Positions 24,093 to 33,600 of a DNA stretch of 57,031 nt are shown here, one piece after another. Under the pieces are notes generated by a model. That model was not told the origin of the DNA and made no database searches. It saw only the letters and a list, made by a program, of their open reading frames with translations. This DNA comes from Clostridia bacterium (GTDB taxonomy: Bacteria > Bacillota > Clostridia > Oscillospirales > CAG-272): contig JAFQGP010000016.1 of the NCBI GenBank assembly GCA_017415485.1, positions 1 through 57,031 on the forward strand, in the 5' to 3' direction. The position numbers were made by a program, and so were the translations under genes. Each line of letters begins with the position of its first letter. Position 1 is the stretch's first letter.

Positions 24093-24228
24093 AGTTTAGA
24101 GTTTAGAGTTATGATGCCCTTCGGGCAGTTATGAATTTGCTTCGCAAACGTTATAGTTGTGCCGCAGGCACATCATAACTTGGCGTAGCCAATCATAACT
24201 CAAAACTCGCCGCAGGCGAATATAACTT
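24093..24228. repeat. Palindrome array with GTTATGA/TCATAAC linkers
   Basis: A heptamer repeat (TTTAGAG) is followed by five unrelated perfect palindromes (for example GCCCTTCGGGC, TTGGCGTAGCCAA). The linkers between them read GTTATGA on the left half and its reverse complement TCATAAC on the right half, so the array is also one larger inverted repeat. No gene is present. Confidence 0.8.
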
Positions 24229-25218
24229 TTAGAACGCTCCTCCCATACGAAGCAGGAAGGTCACGAGGAATACGGTGAGGGCTGAAACGAGGGTGGACCA
24301 GACTACGAGCTGACCTGCGAGGGTTACGTCGCCGCCCATTTCCTGAACCATGGGTACGCTGGGGACTGCAACGGGGGTCGCAAAGGCTGCAACGAGGGTT
24401 GCAAACTGCGCGGCGTTGAATTTTTCGCGGAAGAAGAGGAATGCCACGCCGAGAACGAGAGCGGGAACGATCACGGTGCGGGTGAGAGTACCGAAAATGA
24501 TCTCCTTTTTGAGCGCGGCAACTGCCGAGAACTCAAACTGTGCACCAAGAACGAGAAGCGCGAGCGGTATCGCAAGGTTTGCGAGATACTGAAGCACCTG
24601 GAAAAGGGGCGTGATGTTCGAAAGCTTGAAGGTGATGCCCATCGGCTCGAGTACGAAGGTTCGAACCGCAACGCAAACGAGTGCCGCGAAAATACCGATG
24701 ATGAGGGGGTTCTTGATGATGTCAAGAATGATCTTCTTCGGCGAAATCTTCTCACCGCTGTCGTTGCCGAGAGCGGAAAGGCTGATTACTGCAAGAACGT
24801 TGAAGCAAGGAATGAGCGCGGCGGAAAGAATGGTTGCCGCCATCATACCCTCATCGCCGTAAAGCGAGCCTGCAAGGGGGATACCGATCAGGGAGTAACC
24901 CGAACGGAAAATAGCCTGAACGAGAACGCCGACGCGGTCCTTTTTGCCCGCGATCATCATGCAAGCGGGGATGGAGAGCGCGAAAACGATGAAAAGCGCG
25001 ATGAGGCAGTATCCGATGAAGCCGAGATCGACGTCGGAAAGCGACATCTTGTAGATATTAACGAAGAGCATAACGGGCATGAACGCGCGGAAAACGAGCT
25101 TGTTCGCCTTTTTGGCGAAATCCTCGTCCATCATACCGATCTTTTTGAAAAAATATCCGACAATTACAGCCAAAACGATCGGCGCAACAGCGGAGAGAGC
25201 GAAAATAAACGAATCCAT
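24229..25218 (-). CDS. AEC-family transporter
   Basis: This 329-residue membrane protein of the auxin efflux carrier family has about ten hydrophobic segments in two halves, the N-terminal signature VAPIVLAVIVGYFFKKIGMM, and a second-half ATLVAAFATPVAVPSVPM. Bacterial members move organic acids such as malate or other small anions; the substrate here is unknown. The gene is monocistronic and followed by the palindrome array. Confidence 0.9.
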   Translation of the reverse strand: MDSFIFALSAVAPIVLAVIVGYFFKKIGMMDEDFAKKANKLVFRAFMPVMLFVNIYKMSLSDVDLGFIGYCLIALFIVFALSIPACMMIAGKKDRVGVLVQAIFRSGYSLIGIPLAGSLYGDEGMMAATILSAALIPCFNVLAVISLSALGNDSGEKISPKKIILDIIKNPLIIGIFAALVCVAVRTFVLEPMGITFKLSNITPLFQVLQYLANLAIPLALLVLGAQFEFSAVAALKKEIIFGTLTRTVIVPALVLGVAFLFFREKFNAAQFATLVAAFATPVAVPSVPMVQEMGGDVTLAGQLVVWSTLVSALTVFLVTFLLRMGGAF

Positions 25219-25374
25219 AAACTGATCCTTCTTCCTTATTGAAATAACTCCAATATTTTACCACTTTTTTCATCGCTCTTCAAGTGCATTTTTTGACGAT
25301 TTTCTACCTATTTATATAATTTTTTTGTGTGAGTTGCCTTGAGCGACATATTTTCTATCCCAAACGATGAAAAA

Positions 25375-25650
25375 AGCGCCACGGAAAGTTTTCGTCCACC
25401 TTTTTCAAAAGGTGGCAGAGCTCGAGACGGAGTCTCGAACTAATGCAAAAGCTTCAGCTTTTGCTTCCGTGCTTCAAACAGGTGAAGCTCTGCTTCTCCT
25501 GTTTGGACAGAGTCAATACTTCCCGATTGTAGGGAAGTATTGCGCTCTGTCACCCTGCGCGACCTATGGTCGCGCAATACGGCATAAAATCTTCGCTTGG
25601 GCACTGTATACCCACCGTGGCCCTCCCGCTTGCGGGAGGGCTTAAATTTA
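25375..25650. repeat. Run of at least seven consecutive hairpins
   Basis: Palindromes follow one another with few spare bases: CCACCTTTT/AAAAGGTGG, TCGAGAC/GTCTCGA, GCAAAAGC/GCTTTTGC, CAAACAGG/CCTGTTTG, GACAGAG/CTCTGTC enclosing CAATACTTCCC/GGGAAGTATTG, TGCGCGACC/GGTCGCGCA, CCCTCCCGC/GCGGGAGGG. The 546-bp gap 25219-25764 contains no gene. Confidence 0.75.
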
Positions 25651-25691
25651 GAAGACCGGTAATATAGTTCTATCTCCTTCCAATCATCACA

Positions 25692-25727
25692 AAAAAGCGC
25701 TATGAGAAAACCCTCATAGCGCTTTTT
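25692..25727. terminator. Terminator after the ceramidase-oxidoreductase operon
   Basis: AAAAAGCGCTATGAG (25692-25706) pairs with CTCATAGCGCTTTTT (25713-25727). It works on either strand and lies 37 bp after the minus-strand stop at 25765. Confidence 0.85.
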
Positions 25728-25764
25728 GAAAATTATTATATTCTTGTCGAGCCTTTTGACAATA

Positions 25765-26601
25765 TCAAACCTCAATTTCCTCGCCGGGAGTCTCGACCGC
25801 AGCCAAAGCTGCGTCGCGGAGAGCCATGACCTCGAGCGTCTCTGCGCAGTCGAAGCTTGCCTTTCCCGTTTCAAAGAAATTCAGCATATCCGCGATAAGT
25901 CCGTCAAAGAAGGGGGATTTCAGCGACTTCCAAGTCTCTTTCCCGGACTTGGTCATATACGCGCCGTAGGGCATAGAGGCGCCCCAGATCATCGTTGCAT
26001 CCTTGCCGCTTGTCGTCTTTGCCTGAATTATCCACTGGCTGCCGTTCGCGGTGGCTTTGACGCACTTGACTGCGCCCATCTTCTTTACCACCATCTCGCC
26101 GAGATGAATGAAATACTCGGGAAGATTCGAGCCGCCACCCGTCACGAGCAGACTGTCGGGCGCGTCGACCGCGTCAAGCTCGGTGGCGTATCTTAAAGCA
26201 GAGGTGCTGAAAAATGGAGTGCCATATTTCTCGCCGAGGGCGAAAATCTCCTTTGCGACGGCGGAATCGGGCGCGAAGGTCTTGTCGATATAGGTCCTCT
26301 TGCCGTGCTTCAGAACCGCCTCGGCATAGCGCAGATGCGTTTCGGGATTCGAGGGCGAGAGAATTACGATAACGTCGCTCTTCTCGCAAAGCTCGTCGAT
26401 GGTCGCGCAGGACTCCGCGCCGAATTTTTCGCACCACTCGGCGGTGGTGAGACCGTCAATGGGCGAGGTCTCAAGCTCTGCCCAAGCGTAGGCGACCTTG
26501 TAATCCACGCCCATTTCGGCGGCGATGCGGTCGATCCACGCGGGATAGTTGTTTGCGTGCCATTCGCTGATAAAATAATCAACAAATCCAATCTTTTTCA
26601 T
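25765..26601 (-). CDS. Gfo/Idh/MocA-like oxidoreductase, short
   Basis: The 278-residue protein looks like a Gfo/Idh/MocA dehydrogenase: DVIVILSPSNPETHLRYAEAVLKHGK, then DKTFAPD in place of the usual EKP motif. The N-terminal glycine-rich dinucleotide motif is not evident and the protein is shorter than the usual 330-380 residues. NAD(P) binding and activity are therefore uncertain. It starts 14 bp after the ceramidase-like gene and is probably its operon partner. Confidence 0.75.
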   Translation of the reverse strand: MKKIGFVDYFISEWHANNYPAWIDRIAAEMGVDYKVAYAWAELETSPIDGLTTAEWCEKFGAESCATIDELCEKSDVIVILSPSNPETHLRYAEAVLKHGKRTYIDKTFAPDSAVAKEIFALGEKYGTPFFSTSALRYATELDAVDAPDSLLVTGGGSNLPEYFIHLGEMVVKKMGAVKCVKATANGSQWIIQAKTTSGKDATMIWGASMPYGAYMTKSGKETWKSLKSPFFDGLIADMLNFFETGKASFDCAETLEVMALRDAALAAVETPGEEIEV

Positions 26602-26615
26602 ATCGAAACCTCGTT

Positions 26616-27926
26616 TTATTTCAAATTTTCAAGCATTTCCTTCGCCGCGCTGACGATCTCTTCCTCGAGCGAAGGCATAAAGAATGAGGAGCAAGCCTCG
26701 TAGCCGCCCTGACCGAATGCCTCGGCGGTCGGCAAATAACCCTCGTAGCCGTTGGCGCAGACCACGGAAACAACGAACTTGTCGGGGCAAAGATCGCGCA
26801 TGATCTTTCCGTATGAGGTGAACGCCTCGCCGCCGAAGCCGACGAAGACCACGCCGCCCACGCCTATGACTGTGATGGGCACGGGTCGGAAGATGGGCTG
26901 CGCGCGAAGGGCAGCCACGCGATAGCAAAATGCGCGCTCTGCCATTGTGTAAGAGTCTGCGGGAATCTTTCCCGCCTTGTAGTCCTTGACCCACTCGACG
27001 CACTCATCGTACTTTTCAATGCCCTCGGTATTCGTGAGGGTGTAAAGGGTGCGGCACTCGGCAAAGATCGTGTCGCCCGCCGCGGGAGTCATTTCGTTCC
27101 AAACTGCAACTGCGGCATCGGCGACCGTTCTGCCCATAAATGCACTGTGCTCGTAACGCTTGCCGCGGAGGCGTTTTTCCTTCGGCAGGAAGTAATCGTA
27201 GTGGTTGGAGTCGCCCTGACAGCCCGTGAAGAAGAGGCAGGACGTGCCCGCAATGTCCTCCTCGAGGAAGCGGCGAGCGAAGCCCGGCCAGTCGGCAGAC
27301 CACTTGGTGCCTCCGATGACGTCGGGGTGGGTGGAGAAATTGAGGATCGCAATGTCGTTTTTGTCTGCTCTCGCAAAACGAACAAGTCGCATCGTGTTGT
27401 CGGCTTCGGCACAGCGACCCGTCAGCGTGAATTTCGAGCTCGGATTGGTGACAACGCCCGCCTCTTTTGTAAAATATCGGCGCACGAATGCGATCGGCTC
27501 TGCCACGTCACGCGCAGACACCGACATTTCTGCATCGGCTCTGTCGTCGAGTGCCATCTGTGCGGCATCCGCAAAGCGGCGGTAGACAACGTCGATGAAG
27601 TTCTTGTCGCGCAGCGAGGTATCGCGCGTTGCCGGATCGGAAAGGCAGGGGCTTGTGTGCTGATGCAGCGCGGCGATCAGAATGTGATCGACCGGCACAC
27701 CCGTCCGCTCGCAGATGAGACGGCGGATCTTGAGGTTTTCATCCATCTTGATGCCGATGTAGTCGGCAGCCATAAGAAGAACGGTCTCCTCACCGACCGT
27801 CAGCGCAACGACGTTGAGGTAGAGCGGATCAAGCGTCCCATCCGCAAGACGGCGCTCGTAATAACCCGAAAGATCGTTTCCAAAGGGCGGTGTGATATCA
27901 ACTCTTGCAAATCCTGCTTGTAACAT
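26616..27926 (-). CDS. Neutral/alkaline ceramidase-like protein
   Basis: The 436-residue protein begins AGFARVDITPPFG, the start typical of the neutral ceramidase N-terminal domain, and has AALHQHTSP as in the zinc site of the family. No signal peptide is visible, unlike secreted ceramidases. In bacteria, proteins with this domain often sit near sugar dehydrogenases, as here, and probably hydrolyse amides or act in sugar metabolism rather than on ceramide. It is the first gene of a two-gene operon with a perfect promoter. Confidence 0.82.
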   Translation of the reverse strand: MLQAGFARVDITPPFGNDLSGYYERRLADGTLDPLYLNVVALTVGEETVLLMAADYIGIKMDENLKIRRLICERTGVPVDHILIAALHQHTSPCLSDPATRDTSLRDKNFIDVVYRRFADAAQMALDDRADAEMSVSARDVAEPIAFVRRYFTKEAGVVTNPSSKFTLTGRCAEADNTMRLVRFARADKNDIAILNFSTHPDVIGGTKWSADWPGFARRFLEEDIAGTSCLFFTGCQGDSNHYDYFLPKEKRLRGKRYEHSAFMGRTVADAAVAVWNEMTPAAGDTIFAECRTLYTLTNTEGIEKYDECVEWVKDYKAGKIPADSYTMAERAFCYRVAALRAQPIFRPVPITVIGVGGVVFVGFGGEAFTSYGKIMRDLCPDKFVVSVVCANGYEGYLPTAEAFGQGGYEACSSFFMPSLEEEIVSAAKEMLENLK

Positions 27927-27962
27927 GGTGATTCTCCTTTTTGAGGTTGATTTATTAACTTA

Positions 27963-27991
27963 ATTATACAATATTGCCGTCAATTTGTCAA
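27963..27991 (-). promoter_or_regulatory. Promoter of the ceramidase-like operon
   Basis: Minus strand: TTGACA (27991-27986), a 17-bp spacer, and TATAAT (27968-27963). Confidence 0.88.
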
Positions 27992-28042
27992 TCGGTTGCG
28001 GGTTTTTATCATTGGTTTTCGATGGTTTTTTCCAATAAAAAA

Positions 28043-28078
28043 GGTGCTGCTTCACTGTTTTGTCAATGAAGCAGCACC
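28043..28078 (-). terminator. Rubrerythrin terminator
   Basis: On the minus strand GGTGCTGCTTCA pairs with TGAAGCAGCACC, followed by TTTTTTATT. Confidence 0.88.
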
Positions 28079-28104
28079 ATATTTCCATATGTAAGATTCA
28101 GAGA

Positions 28105-28692
28105 TTATTTGAAATATCTCTTAAGAAGACCCTCGAGAGCTCTGCCGTGGCGAGCTTCGTCTCTTGCCATCTCGTGAACGGTGTCGTGGATAGCGTCGAG
28201 GTTGTTCTTCTTTGCGCACTTTGCAAGGTCGAACTTGCCTGCGGTTGCGCCGTATTCGCAGTCAACGCGCCATGCAAGATTGTCCTTGGTGGTCGCCTTC
28301 ATGTTGGGCTCGAGGTCCTCGCCGAGGAGCTCTGCGAACTTTGCGGCATGCTCTGCCTCTTCATAAGCTGCCTTTTCCCAGTAAAGACCGATCTCGGGGT
28401 AGCCCTCGCGGTGTGCGATGCGAGCCATGCAGAGATACATACCAACCTCGGAGCACTCGCCCTGGAAGTTAGCCATGAGCTGCTCGAAGATGTACTTCTT
28501 GTCTTCCTCGGAAACGTCGGGGTTGTTCTTTACGGTCTTTGCGTAGATGCCGTACTCGTGCTCTGCTGCGAGAGCCGCGCCCTCTTCCATTACCTTGAAC
28601 TTGGATGCGGGAACCTTACAAACGGGACACTTTTCGGGAGCTGCGTCGCCCTCGTGAACGTAACCGCAAACGGAACATACAAACTTTGCCAT
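28105..28692 (-). CDS. Reverse-type rubrerythrin
   Basis: This non-heme iron protein of 195 residues reduces hydrogen peroxide in anaerobes. Its rubredoxin domain is N-terminal ([20 protein letters not shown], residues 6-25), the reverse of classical rubrerythrin. The four-helix diiron domain follows, with glutamates in [19 protein letters not shown] and DEARHGRA. It fits an oxygen-sensitive clostridial host. The gap to the upstream HD gene is 33 bp, so it may be cotranscribed with it or use a promoter inside that gene. Confidence 0.95.
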   Translation of the reverse strand: MAKFVCSVCGYVHEGDAAPEKCPVCKVPASKFKVMEEGAALAAEHEYGIYAKTVKNNPDVSEEDKKYIFEQLMANFQGECSEVGMYLCMARIAHREGYPEIGLYWEKAAYEEAEHAAKFAELLGEDLEPNMKATTKDNLAWRVDCEYGATAGKFDLAKCAKKNNLDAIHDTVHEMARDEARHGRALEGLLKRYFK

Positions 28693-28725
28693 GATGATTT
28701 TACCTCACTTTTATATTTTAGTTTT

Positions 28726-30405
28726 TTAATTTATACCAAGCTTCTCGGCTGCTGCCTCGATAGCATCGGATTCTTTGAGAGATGAGAAGAGCATTTCGCG
28801 CTTGCATCGGATGCCGTTGCGCTCGAGTACCGTGTAAGCCGCAAGGCTGACGGCGGGAAGGATCTCGGGCTCGGCAAAAATATAGGCGTTCCAGGACTGA
28901 CCCGCGAAGGAGCGCGTCCAGTCGTTGAGATTGACAGCCTCCGACATCGGAATGAATTCGCCGTCGTAAGTCAGGACGGGCGTGCGGCTGTAATCCTTCG
29001 CCATGCTGATGTGCGGGATCGCGATGTGAATATCGTACATTTCGGGACGCTGCATACCGAGCTTTTCGGCATAGATGCGCGACTGCTCAAGGATCTCCTC
29101 GCGGAGTCGCGGGAGCAGGCTGACAGCCGCCGCAAGACCCGAAATTCCAAGGTCGCGCGAGTTGATCCCGCCCGCGGAATGGATATTCGACTGGCTGATG
29201 ACGAGTGCCTTTTTCGGCAGACGGCGAGCAAGAACTCTTGCCGCCATATCGCCAACCGTCACATCGCTTTCCTCCGAAAGCTTCCAATCCGTGATCGCGG
29301 GGCGAAGCGCCTTGTCAGCCGAGGGCGCGCCGATCGAATAGATGTCGTTGTCGCAAAGGTAGAGGAAGTCGATGGGGTGCGAGAAGCGGCCGCTTCTCTG
29401 CATTCCGACGACCATATCCTCGATCAGCGACTCTGCGGCGAGCACTTTTTGGTGCTGATAGATGTATCTCGAGAGCATCAGCTTCGAGAAGACCATTTCC
29501 TCGACGGTCGACAGACCCGAAACGGGGACGGTCAGATGTCGCTCGACGGTGCCGTCGTCGGACACGCGGTCGGCGAGGCGGAGTTTATAAAGGAATCGGT
29601 CGATGTGGTAGCCGAGGGCAAGACCCGTCGCGTAGCTGTCGCGGCGGAGATAGTCGAGCGCGTCGGCGTCGAACTGACCGTTGATCATTTCGGTCAGATA
29701 AACGTAGCGCACGCCGTCCTTGACCTCGGGCGGAGCGCCGACGATCATTCGTCCGACCTCTTCAAGCAGCTCGGCGGCATTCTCGCCATCCTCGAAGGGA
29801 TAACCGAGGCTTTCGCCGAAGCATTTTACGAAAGTGGGAGTGTTTATGATGATGTAACCGAGCATTTCGTGCGGCTGAGCGCGCTCAAACATCGGCTCGG
29901 TCGCCTTGAGCTCCTTCATTGCGGGCATCTCGCCGTAAATGGTTTCGGATAAGTGCGAGAAGAAGCAATGTCCGACGTCGTGGAGAAGCGCGGCGAGTCG
30001 GAGTCGGCGCTGATGCGATGCGGGGATGGTCTGCTCCTTGCCCGCCATAACGGCGGCATCGTGGCGCGCGACGCCCGCGATCATCTGCGCGACGACGGCA
30101 ACAACGCCAAGCGTGTGCTCGAATCGCGAATGATGCGCGGAAGGATAGGTAAGCTGCGCAAGTCCAAGCTGATTGATGCGGCGCAAACGCTGAAGAAGGG
30201 GAGAATCTATGAGCTCAAGCTCCCAGGGGTAGAACATAACAGTCCCCCAGACGCAGTCGTGAATGACCTTTGTGCCCGTGATGGTACGCGGCTTGAAATT
30301 CGCCATATTTTCCGCAACAAAAGCATCCGCACGGCGTTGAAAATCAAGATAAAGCTCGCTCTTCGGCGCCCCCGGCGCCGGGCGGGAGAATGAATTCTTT
30401 TTCAT
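28726..30405 (-). CDS. HD-domain phosphohydrolase, SAMHD1/dGTPase-like
   Basis: The 559-residue protein starts at ATG 30405 (GGAGG eight bases upstream). The HD metal site is formed by HSRFEH (about 92-97) and LLHDVGHCFFSH (HD at 142-143), and a further conserved Asp lies in MINGQFDADALDYLRRD. This arrangement is that of the SAMHD1/YdhJ group of dNTP triphosphohydrolases. It probably controls dNTP pools or degrades nucleotides. It has its own promoter, divergent from the LRR-protein promoter. Confidence 0.87.
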   Translation of the reverse strand: MKKNSFSRPAPGAPKSELYLDFQRRADAFVAENMANFKPRTITGTKVIHDCVWGTVMFYPWELELIDSPLLQRLRRINQLGLAQLTYPSAHHSRFEHTLGVVAVVAQMIAGVARHDAAVMAGKEQTIPASHQRRLRLAALLHDVGHCFFSHLSETIYGEMPAMKELKATEPMFERAQPHEMLGYIIINTPTFVKCFGESLGYPFEDGENAAELLEEVGRMIVGAPPEVKDGVRYVYLTEMINGQFDADALDYLRRDSYATGLALGYHIDRFLYKLRLADRVSDDGTVERHLTVPVSGLSTVEEMVFSKLMLSRYIYQHQKVLAAESLIEDMVVGMQRSGRFSHPIDFLYLCDNDIYSIGAPSADKALRPAITDWKLSEESDVTVGDMAARVLARRLPKKALVISQSNIHSAGGINSRDLGISGLAAAVSLLPRLREEILEQSRIYAEKLGMQRPEMYDIHIAIPHISMAKDYSRTPVLTYDGEFIPMSEAVNLNDWTRSFAGQSWNAYIFAEPEILPAVSLAAYTVLERNGIRCKREMLFSSLKESDAIEAAAEKLGIN

Positions 30406-30464
30406 AAAGCGATCCTCCGAATAAGCAGAATGCAAAGCCAAAGTATCTATACTTGACCAATTTT

Positions 30465-30493
30465 ATTATAACACAAATTTTACCAAATTGCAA
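30465..30493 (-). promoter_or_regulatory. Promoter of the HD gene
   Basis: Minus strand: TTGCAA (30493-30488), a 17-bp spacer, and TATAAT (30470-30465). Confidence 0.7.
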
Positions 30494-30543
30494 TAGGGTG
30501 GGGCAAAAATGTTAGCACATCGTGTGTCCAAAATAATCAAATG

Positions 30544-30580
30544 ACCAATTACGCCAAATTTGCTACCAATTACGCCAAAT
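30544..30580 (+). promoter_or_regulatory. LytTR-like direct repeat upstream of the LRR-protein promoter
   Basis: ACCAATTACGCCAAAT occurs perfectly twice, at 30544-30559 and 30565-30580, with a 21-bp period. LytTR regulators (AgrA, VirR, ComE) bind 9-bp direct repeats with this period. CCAATTACG agrees with the AgrA half-site ACAGTTAAG at six of nine positions. The second copy ends 2 bp before the -35 box, as expected for an activator site. Confidence 0.6.
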
Positions 30581-30582
30581 GA

Positions 30583-30611
30583 TTTACATATGACATGAAA
30601 TAATATATAAT
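30583..30611 (+). promoter_or_regulatory. Promoter of the LRR surface protein
   Basis: TTTACA (30583-30588), a 17-bp spacer, and TATAAT (30606-30611). The leader is about 65 nt and A/T-rich. Confidence 0.78.
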
Positions 30612-30682
30612 ATAACTTAACTATCTATTTTTTAAAGAATAATAGTAAACAAAATTCAAAATCTTTTTGAGAGGGAAATGAT

Positions 30683-33600
30683 ATGAAAAAACGGATTTTA
30701 AGCGTGATGCTGACGGTTGTGATGCTCTGCTGCCTTGTGGCAGTATTTGGCATAAATACGAATGCTGCTGACATTGCAATCGGATCAGAAGGAAATATTT
30801 CTTGGGTGTTGGCTGCTGATGGTACATTGACCATTTCGGGTACCGGAGCTATGCCGGATTATTCGTCGAGTTCAACAAGACCGAGTTGGGATCAATATAA
30901 AGATCAGATTACAAGTGTAATTGTTGAAGGGAGTGTTTCTTCGGTAGGAACATACTCATTTTACAGTTATAAAAATATATCTAAAGTGGATATCGGCGGC
31001 TCTGTAAAGAGTATTGGAAGTAGTGCGTTTAGTAGCTGCAGCGCCATTGATTCACTGACATTGTCGGAAGGTGTTGAAACTATTGGATATGATGCGTTTT
31101 ATAATTGTGAAAATATAAAAAAGCTGACTGTCCCCGCCAGTGCTACAGATATCTCTGACGACGCATTTTCCAGTTGCAAAATAGAAGAAGTAATTTTTGC
31201 TCCAGGAACTCAAGTAATTACATGTAAAAGTTCCGGTGCTTCGTCTGCCGGACCATTTGCCAGTTCTGCATTGAAAAAAATTACTCTTCCTTCTACGGTT
31301 GAAACCATTGAAAGACGTGCTTTCTACGATAGTACAAATTTAAATGAAGTTGTAATACCTAATAGTGTTACTTATATTGGTTTTGAAGCTTTTGCCACCT
31401 ATTACCCTCAAGGTGTTGATCAGTTATTTTTTGAAGACGGCGGTAATGAACCACTTGAAATAGATGAGAGAGCTTTCAGAAATTGCACAATAAGCAGTCT
31501 TGTTCTTCCGGAAAGAGTTAAAACAATAGGCGCATATGCTTTTTCAGGAAATAAACTTACGAGTGTACATATTCCCGAAAATGTTGAATCAATATCAACA
31601 TCATCATTTAATGGGGATTTAAAAACCATAACTGTTGATGAGAACAACGGCGCTTATAAAGCGATTGATGGAATTCTTTATACTAAAGACGGCAAAACTC
31701 TCGTGATGTGTCCGAGAGGAAGAAGTGGTAAGGTAAATATTCCGGAAGGTGTTGTAACAATTGGAGACTCTTCTTTTTATGGTTGTGAAAAAATTACTGC
31801 TGTAGCATTGTCTGAAGGATTGACTACAATTGAAGGATACGCGTTTTCAAAAACATATTTAACATCTATCCATTTGCCCTCGACTGTTACAGATTTTGAT
31901 TATAAAGCTTTTTATAACTCTTCAAATGACGGAGGTTACGATAAGCTGTCGAGTATTACGGTAGCTCCCGGAAATTCAGTATATAAATCTGTAGACGGTA
32001 TTCTATATAGCGCGGATGGCAAAACACTCTATATGTGTCCGAGAGCTAAAACGGGTGATATAGCGGTAATTGACGGTGTTGAAGACGTAGCAGATAATGC
32101 TTTTGAGAGTTGTACATTGGTTACATCAATAGTATTTCCCGATACTTTACAAACTCTCGGTAAAAATGCAATAAGCGGTAATTCGGTAAGAAAATTAAAT
32201 CTTTCCTCTATTGTTATACCTGCAAATACGGTATTGGAGGGAGCATCTTTTGGTAGTGTAGGCATCTATACCGGATCTTCTTATACAAATATAACTCAAC
32301 TAACGGTTACGAGCGGCGCATCATCTATTACGTTAACCGGAGAGGATATCAAAAAGGTGGCAGATAAGAATGTTGCTTCTGTCCCCACCGTTCCCGAATT
32401 GATGGCTAATGCAACGAATCCTTTTACCATTTCAGAACAGGTAGATGGTGATAAAGTCAGTTATACAGTTAGCGCCGGTCAAGTTACTCTTGACAATGAA
32501 AGCATTGATGCTATCGCGAATAACAGCAAAGTTATTTTCGATGACGGAAGCAATGACCTGACCGGATTGGTAGTAGCAACAGGCAGTATGATCGATAAAC
32601 CTGCTGACCCGACAAAGAGCGGCTTGACCTTTGTCGGTTGGTATAAGGAAAGCACCTGTATTAATGAGTGGAATTTTGACACCGATACAGTAACTGAAGA
32701 TATCACTCTCTATGCAAAGTGGACTTTCTCCGTTTCAAACATCGATGTTACAGGAAGTCTCGTAAAGCCCTACGACGGCGAACAGATCAAATTGACTGCA
32801 GAAAATAAAACAAACGCAACTTATCAGTGGTATAAAGATACAGTAGCAATTACCGGAGAAACAAGCAGAACCCTTACCCTTGACGGTAAGATCGCTGACA
32901 ACGGAAACTATTATTGTGTCATTACTTTAGACGGAGTAACTGCACAGACCAATGAAGTTACAGTTAATATATCCAAGGCAAAGGTGGAGTTTTTTGTTGA
33001 AGAAATGAGTTTGCCGTTGAGTATGGTAAATGGCAATTATGAAGCTTTGACACTAATAAATCTGCTTCAGACTTCTGGTTTGTTCTATGATCAAGTAGAA
33101 CAATTTGGTGTTACAGTTAAATATAATCAAATATCAGGGGGAAAAGATAGTGAACTGAGCAGCTTTCTTCAGAACGCAAGCAACGTATTAACTGTAAAGT
33201 TAGGAGATGAACAAGTTAACGGAGATGTTACAACATATCCCATTATTCTGAACTGTGATCCTAATAATAGCGAATATATTGCCCTTCAAACTCACTATGA
33301 TGTGACCTTTAGCTCGAACGGTAAGTTTGTTATCAAACCGGATGCTGTTATTGAATGGTGTGACAGTGTAGTACAAAACGAAGGCATATTCGTGGAATAT
33401 ACCGGTTCAGCAATAACGCCTTCTACTGACCTATTTACAGCTACAGATGGCAAAACTTCCGCAAACGTACTTACCGGAGGTACAAAGGGATATGAGTTCT
33501 ATTATATGATAACTGTTGAGGACATACTCACTAGTCAAAGAAATGATTATTATGAGTCTCTGCTTCAAACCTTTTTGACCTCATATACCGTGGGAGATTA

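Noticed and set aside
24093..24228. Palindrome array as CRISPR or integron cassettes.
   Set aside because: The conserved part is a 7-bp linker and the variable parts are palindromes, the reverse of a CRISPR layout; no cas or integron integrase is present.
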